Source: Comamonas koreensis
Lineage (GTDB): Bacteria; Pseudomonadota; Gammaproteobacteria; Burkholderiales; Burkholderiaceae_C
DNA length: 64,000 bases
Reading direction: 5' to 3'
NCBI RefSeq assembly: GCF_021026195.1
Contig: NZ_JAJNCT010000005.1
Location: 275,231-339,230, forward strand
A program made the position numbers and the translations under genes. Below are positions 60,513 through 64,000 of this stretch, piece by piece; positions within the stretch are counted from its first letter, which is position 1, and every line of letters begins with the position of its first letter. The notes beneath the pieces are model-generated. The model was not told the DNA's origin. It was given only the letters and a program-made list of their open reading frames with translations, and ran no database searches.

Positions 60513-62888
60513 TTACGTAGATGCCGTCTGTGCAGCTTCTGCCTGCACCGGCGGCAAGGTCTCCTCGCGCGCGAGCAGCTGGCGGATCTGCACCGCATCC
60601 TGCTGCAGCTGGCTGGCCAGAATGCGCGCCGTGGCCAGGCGCCGCATCAGCCAGGGAATGAGCTGGTCGCGGTCTTCCGGGCCCGGCACACGCTCGGGCG
60701 CCGGCATCTTGGCCGGGCGCTGGGCCTCGCCTTCGCCGGCAGGCGTTAGCGGTGGCGCCTGCAGCAGACAGGCATCGATGGTGGCGGCCGTGTCCTTGAG
60801 CTGCTGCACCGCAAAGGGCGATGGCGTCTGGCCCCGGCGCATCATCAGCATGATTTTGACCGAGGACATCTGGCCCAGCAGCTGGTAGCAATGGGCCTGG
60901 AACAGCTCCAGCGCCTGCAGCGGTGGCTGCACAGCGCGTGGTTCCTTGAGCGAACGGTCGACGGCCTGGATCAGCGCGGACAGGCTGTCATAAGCTTCGC
61001 GCCGTGCCAGGCGCCAGGCCAGCTCCGGGGCATTGTCGACGGCCTGCAACTGGTCCACCGCCAGCGAGGTGCTGGCATGGGCTGCCTGGGCCTTGAGCAC
61101 GCGCTGCACCAGCGCCGGCAGCTGCGAGCGCTCCCAGGACGGCAGCACATAGGCAAAGGCCCAGGCAATGCCGGTGCCGATCAAGGTATCGACCACGCGC
61201 TCGAACATATGGAAGGTGGTGCTGCCACCGGCATGCAGCATATGGGCCTGCACCAGGCCCAGCACCGTGGCGCCCATCGCAGTGAACAAATAGCGGCGCA
61301 GCGCAAAGCCGTGCGATACGCCCTGTGCGAGGGTCAGGCACAGAATCAAGCCCAGCGGTGACAGATGCGCTGATAGGATGGCCAGCGCCGCTACGCAGCC
61401 CAGCAAGGTGCCCAGCACCCGCACCGTGCGCCGCTCCAGCGTCTGCGCCAAGCTGCCGCGCAGCACCACCACAATCGTCAGCAGCACCCAGTAGGCATGG
61501 GCGTTCCAGGGCAGCACCTGCACCACCAGGTAGCCCACCGCAATGGCCAGCGCCGCACGGATCGCATGGCGCAAGGGAGGCGCATCCCAGCTCATCAGGC
61601 CCTTGAACGGCGTCCAGGACCAGGCGGTGGGGCTGACAAACATCTGCCAGCTCGCGCGCACCACGGCCAGATCGGGCTCGATCTCATCGCGGCCCAGGCC
61701 AATCAAGCGGTTGACCTCTTCATGGATGCGCACAATGCGCTCGCTCAGCTCACGCGACAGCGCCTGGGGTGACACATCCGTGTCGTAGTGGTCAGGCAGC
61801 GATTCCTCCAGCCGCTGCACCGGCAGCTGGCTGGCCATCTGCATGGGGCGCAGCAAGGCATCCAGATTGCTCATCGGCCGGGGCTTGCGGCCCAGCAGCA
61901 GGCTGTCGGCCAGGTGCACCACCTCCATGGCCAGCGCACGCAGCATGGCCTGCTGGGCCAGCAGCATCGGCGCCTGCTCGGGCGCCTTGCGCAAATGCTC
62001 GAGGTCCAGCTCACAGGCCAGCAGGTGGTCGCGGATCTCCAGCATCTGCATCAGCATGCCGGCCAGGCGCTGGCGGCGTGGCGTGCGCGGGCTCTCCAGC
62101 ACAATGTCACGGGCGGCCTGCAGCTGGTCGGCAAAGGCGGCGTGGCGGGCCATCAACTGGCCCATGTGCTGCTGGGGTGCGCCCCCACGCGAGAACTTGC
62201 CAAAATTGCGGTCGGCCAGGTTGTCGCCATAGGCTTCGCCATCGACCGTCTCGCCTTCCAGCCCGACATGGCGGGCCGCCTCGGGCAGCACCATGCGGGC
62301 CTGCTCCAGCATCAAGGCAGCGAGCGACAGCACGGTATCGGCAATGAACTGCACGCGGTAGCGGAAATTGAGCAAGGTGTTGGCGATGACCGCATACACC
62401 AGGAACATGCTGGCACCGATGCTGAAGAACATCGTTGATTCGGCCGCTGCGGCCAGCAGCTGCCCCTCGGCTGGCTTGGGCACCGACATGCCCAGCACCA
62501 TGGCCAGCACCACGGCAATCGCAATCGGCGCGCCGCGCTTGCCCCAGGCCATCCACAAAAAGCCCAGAAAGGTCGATACCACGGCCACCAGGCCGAGCAG
62601 CACCAGGTGCTGGTGCATCAGCTGCACCATGAAAAACAGCGGCGCGCCCAGCAAAGGCGCAGGCAGCATGCGCCAAAACTTGCCCCGGCGCGGTGCCGGG
62701 TTGTCGACCACGATGGTGACGATGACGCCGACCGAGGCCGCCGCCGCATGCTGGGTGCCCCAGATCAGTTGCACCAGGGTCGTGACCAGAAAGAGGCCCA
62801 GTGCCACTTCCAGCCCGTTGAGCACATAGTGGTTGAGCAGGCCACGCTTGAAAGTGCGCCAGCTGCGGTCGGAAGAGAAATGCGCCAT
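60513..62888 (-). CDS. FUSC-family transporter (aromatic acid exporter-like)
   Basis: 791 residues from ATG 62888; an open extension upstream to 62942 is not used. Two blocks of six helices (about 20-180 and 400-560) are each followed by a cytoplasmic helical domain, the arrangement of YccS/AaeB-type proteins. Motifs: AAASVGVIVTIVVDNPAPRR and HAYWVLLTIVVVLRGSLAQT, the repeat that gives FUSC its name. A C-terminal charged tail ends in PVQAEAAQTAST. Likely exports aromatic acids or related compounds across the inner membrane; no partner adaptor gene is adjacent. Confidence 0.9.
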   Translation of the reverse strand: MAHFSSDRSWRTFKRGLLNHYVLNGLEVALGLFLVTTLVQLIWGTQHAAAASVGVIVTIVVDNPAPRRGKFWRMLPAPLLGAPLFFMVQLMHQHLVLLGLVAVVSTFLGFLWMAWGKRGAPIAIAVVLAMVLGMSVPKPAEGQLLAAAAESTMFFSIGASMFLVYAVIANTLLNFRYRVQFIADTVLSLAALMLEQARMVLPEAARHVGLEGETVDGEAYGDNLADRNFGKFSRGGAPQQHMGQLMARHAAFADQLQAARDIVLESPRTPRRQRLAGMLMQMLEIRDHLLACELDLEHLRKAPEQAPMLLAQQAMLRALAMEVVHLADSLLLGRKPRPMSNLDALLRPMQMASQLPVQRLEESLPDHYDTDVSPQALSRELSERIVRIHEEVNRLIGLGRDEIEPDLAVVRASWQMFVSPTAWSWTPFKGLMSWDAPPLRHAIRAALAIAVGYLVVQVLPWNAHAYWVLLTIVVVLRGSLAQTLERRTVRVLGTLLGCVAALAILSAHLSPLGLILCLTLAQGVSHGFALRRYLFTAMGATVLGLVQAHMLHAGGSTTFHMFERVVDTLIGTGIAWAFAYVLPSWERSQLPALVQRVLKAQAAHASTSLAVDQLQAVDNAPELAWRLARREAYDSLSALIQAVDRSLKEPRAVQPPLQALELFQAHCYQLLGQMSSVKIMLMMRRGQTPSPFAVQQLKDTAATIDACLLQAPPLTPAGEGEAQRPAKMPAPERVPGPEDRDQLIPWLMRRLATARILASQLQQDAVQIRQLLAREETLPPVQAEAAQTAST

Positions 62889-63024
62889 GGAACAACAATA
62901 CGAGAAATCAACACCAAAAGATGTCGGACAAATGATAGCCAACGCGGGAAGCTATCAAATCAGAAGCACCCAGGCGCATGCAAACGTTTGCATTCTGACC
63001 CCATCCGCTGCGGTATGCCAGCAA

Positions 63025-63048
63025 CAAAAAAGCCCGCAGCAGCGGGCT
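63025..63048 (-). terminator. Terminator after gshA
   Basis: AGCCCGC / GCGGGCT stem; on the minus strand it is followed by TTTTTT, 18 nt past the gshA stop. Confidence 0.85.
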
Positions 63049-63065
63049 CTAGGGCATCAGATCCA

Positions 63066-64000
63066 TCAGGACACGACCAGGTGCTCAGGCGACATATAGC
63101 ACTGGCGCCATTCCTCAAACGGACCGGTGTCGGCCGCTTCCATGTCTTTTTGTGCCTGGATCGACTTGGCCGCCAGTTGCTGGTACTTGGCTGTCAGCGC
63201 GTCGTTCCAGGGGCGGGCCAAGGTCTGCTCGCGCGCCCATTGCGACTGGGCAGCGCCAAAGGCCTTGAACGAGGCGCCAAACTGCTCGCTGACCGCCGCC
63301 AGCACCTGGGCCGATGGCGTTTGCTCAGGGTGGGCCAGCAGCTGCTGGGAGTGCTTGAGCGCCTGGCTGTAGTCGGTGTTGCCATGGGCCTGGTCCAGCG
63401 CCGCAGCGATGGGCTGGCAGGCTTGCAGAACCTCCTGGGCCCAGTCGGTCAGCAGCACCTCCTTGCCCTGGCGCTGCAGCTGCAGGCCCGGCTCACGCCC
63501 GCGCTCGGCCACCATGTGCTGGTTGTGCTTCATCTCGGCGATTTCGGCCGGCGAATCAGGCGGGCTGTCGCTCAGCAGGCAGTGCAGCAAGAAGATGTCG
63601 AGCAGGCGCATCGTCGGGGCCGAGATGCCCATGCTGTCGAAGGGATTGATGTCCATCAAGCGCACTTCGACGTATTCGACACCGCGCTCGCGCAGCGCAT
63701 GCAGCGGGCGCTCGCCGCGCTGCACCGTGCGCTTGGGGCGGATGGTGCCGTAGAACTCGTTCTCGATCTGCAGCAGGCTGGTGCCCAGCTGGTTGTACTC
63801 GCCACCGGGGTTGAGTATGCCCACCTTTTCATAGGCCGGGTACGGCTGGGTCAAGGCGCCGTAGAGCGAATCGGCATAGCCCTTGAGGTTGTTGTAGCTG
63901 ACGCTGATCGAGGCCTGGGCATCGCTTTGGTAGCCCAGGCGGCCCATGCGCAGCGAGGTGGCATGCGGCAGGTGCAATGCGCCCTGGCCATCGCCCAACG
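63066..64000 (-). CDS. gshA: Glutamate-cysteine ligase, C-terminal part (partial)
   Basis: About 311 residues are inside the window; the N-terminal part lies beyond the right edge. The sequence is of E. coli GshA type: RMGRLGYQSDAQASISVSYN, LQIENEFYGTIRPKRT, ERGVEYVEVRLMDINPFDSM and the ending MEAADTGPFEEWRQCY. It makes gamma-glutamylcysteine, the first step of glutathione synthesis. The gamma-glutamyltransferase in this window acts on the product pathway's end. A terminator follows directly, so it is the last gene of its transcript. Confidence 0.95.
   Translation of the reverse strand, partial: LGDGQGALHLPHATSLRMGRLGYQSDAQASISVSYNNLKGYADSLYGALTQPYPAYEKVGILNPGGEYNQLGTSLLQIENEFYGTIRPKRTVQRGERPLHALRERGVEYVEVRLMDINPFDSMGISAPTMRLLDIFLLHCLLSDSPPDSPAEIAEMKHNQHMVAERGREPGLQLQRQGKEVLLTDWAQEVLQACQPIAAALDQAHGNTDYSQALKHSQQLLAHPEQTPSAQVLAAVSEQFGASFKAFGAAQSQWAREQTLARPWNDALTAKYQQLAAKSIQAQKDMEAADTGPFEEWRQCYMSPEHLVVS

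Overview
The window looks like a chromosomal segment of a high-GC betaproteobacterium of the Comamonadaceae (Comamonas/Delftia-like; inferred from gene content and protein similarity recalled from memory, not from a search). The main pointers are the gyrA-serC-pheA-tyrA-aroA/cmk-rpsA-ihfB block with an AroA-Cmk fusion, a one-piece tmRNA with an ANDERFALAA tag, a betaproteobacterial OmpA-like porin, an IPTL-CTERM surface protein and an E. coli-type GshA. No tRNA, rRNA, CRISPR array, insertion sequence or prophage was seen.

Layout. (1) 1-8733, + strand: an acid/acyl-CoA catabolic cluster with the end of an aldehyde dehydrogenase, a fused biotin-dependent acyl-CoA carboxylase, two AMP-forming acyl-CoA ligases overlapping by ATGA, and a periplasmic binding protein of the branched-chain amino acid type. 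(2) 8845-16300: a surface and secretion region with a HlyC-like toxin-acyltransferase homologue whose catalytic residues appear replaced, a large ESPR-signal surface protein, an AT-rich divergent promoter region with a perfect FNR-type box, an IPTL-CTERM protein, a secreted protein of a repeat family, and an acyltransferase-3 membrane protein. (3) 16620-22070: a siderophore uptake operon (TonB receptor, MFS permease, siderophore-interacting reductase) sharing a Fur-box region with a divergent Crp/Fnr-type regulator. (4) 22223-24772: ssrA, gph, ubiG and an OmpA-family protein. (5) 25001-35756: gyrA, then the aromatic/serine supraoperon, rpsA and ihfB. (6) 35942-44298: exported enzymes and lipoproteins (PhoD-like phosphatase, gamma-glutamyltransferase, DUF945, DUF2242, M23 peptidase, META/DUF4377). 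(7) 44533-50362: an MFS exporter behind an 18-bp perfect palindrome, a BigR-like sulfur module, a pseudouridine synthase and another MFS protein. (8) 50441-53607: two tandem two-domain members of the same secreted repeat family as the gene at 14268. (9) 53863-64000: an M20 amidohydrolase, a TraB/GumN protein, a soluble AAA+/M41 zinc-protease fusion with a small partner ORF and a long structured leader, RbgA-like GTPase, two small proteins, an FUSC transporter and the 3' part of gshA.

How genes work together: cluster 1 probably oxidises, activates, carboxylates and imports an organic acid. The iron operon carries a ferric siderophore from outer membrane to cytoplasm and reduces it. The serC-to-ihfB block couples aromatic amino acid and serine biosynthesis to nucleotide and translation genes. 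The ArsR/metallo-hydrolase/YeeE-YedE set is a persulfide response module. The least explained parts are the AAA+/M41 operon with its attenuator-like leader, and the five copies of a ~110-residue secreted GKPGRG repeat in three genes.
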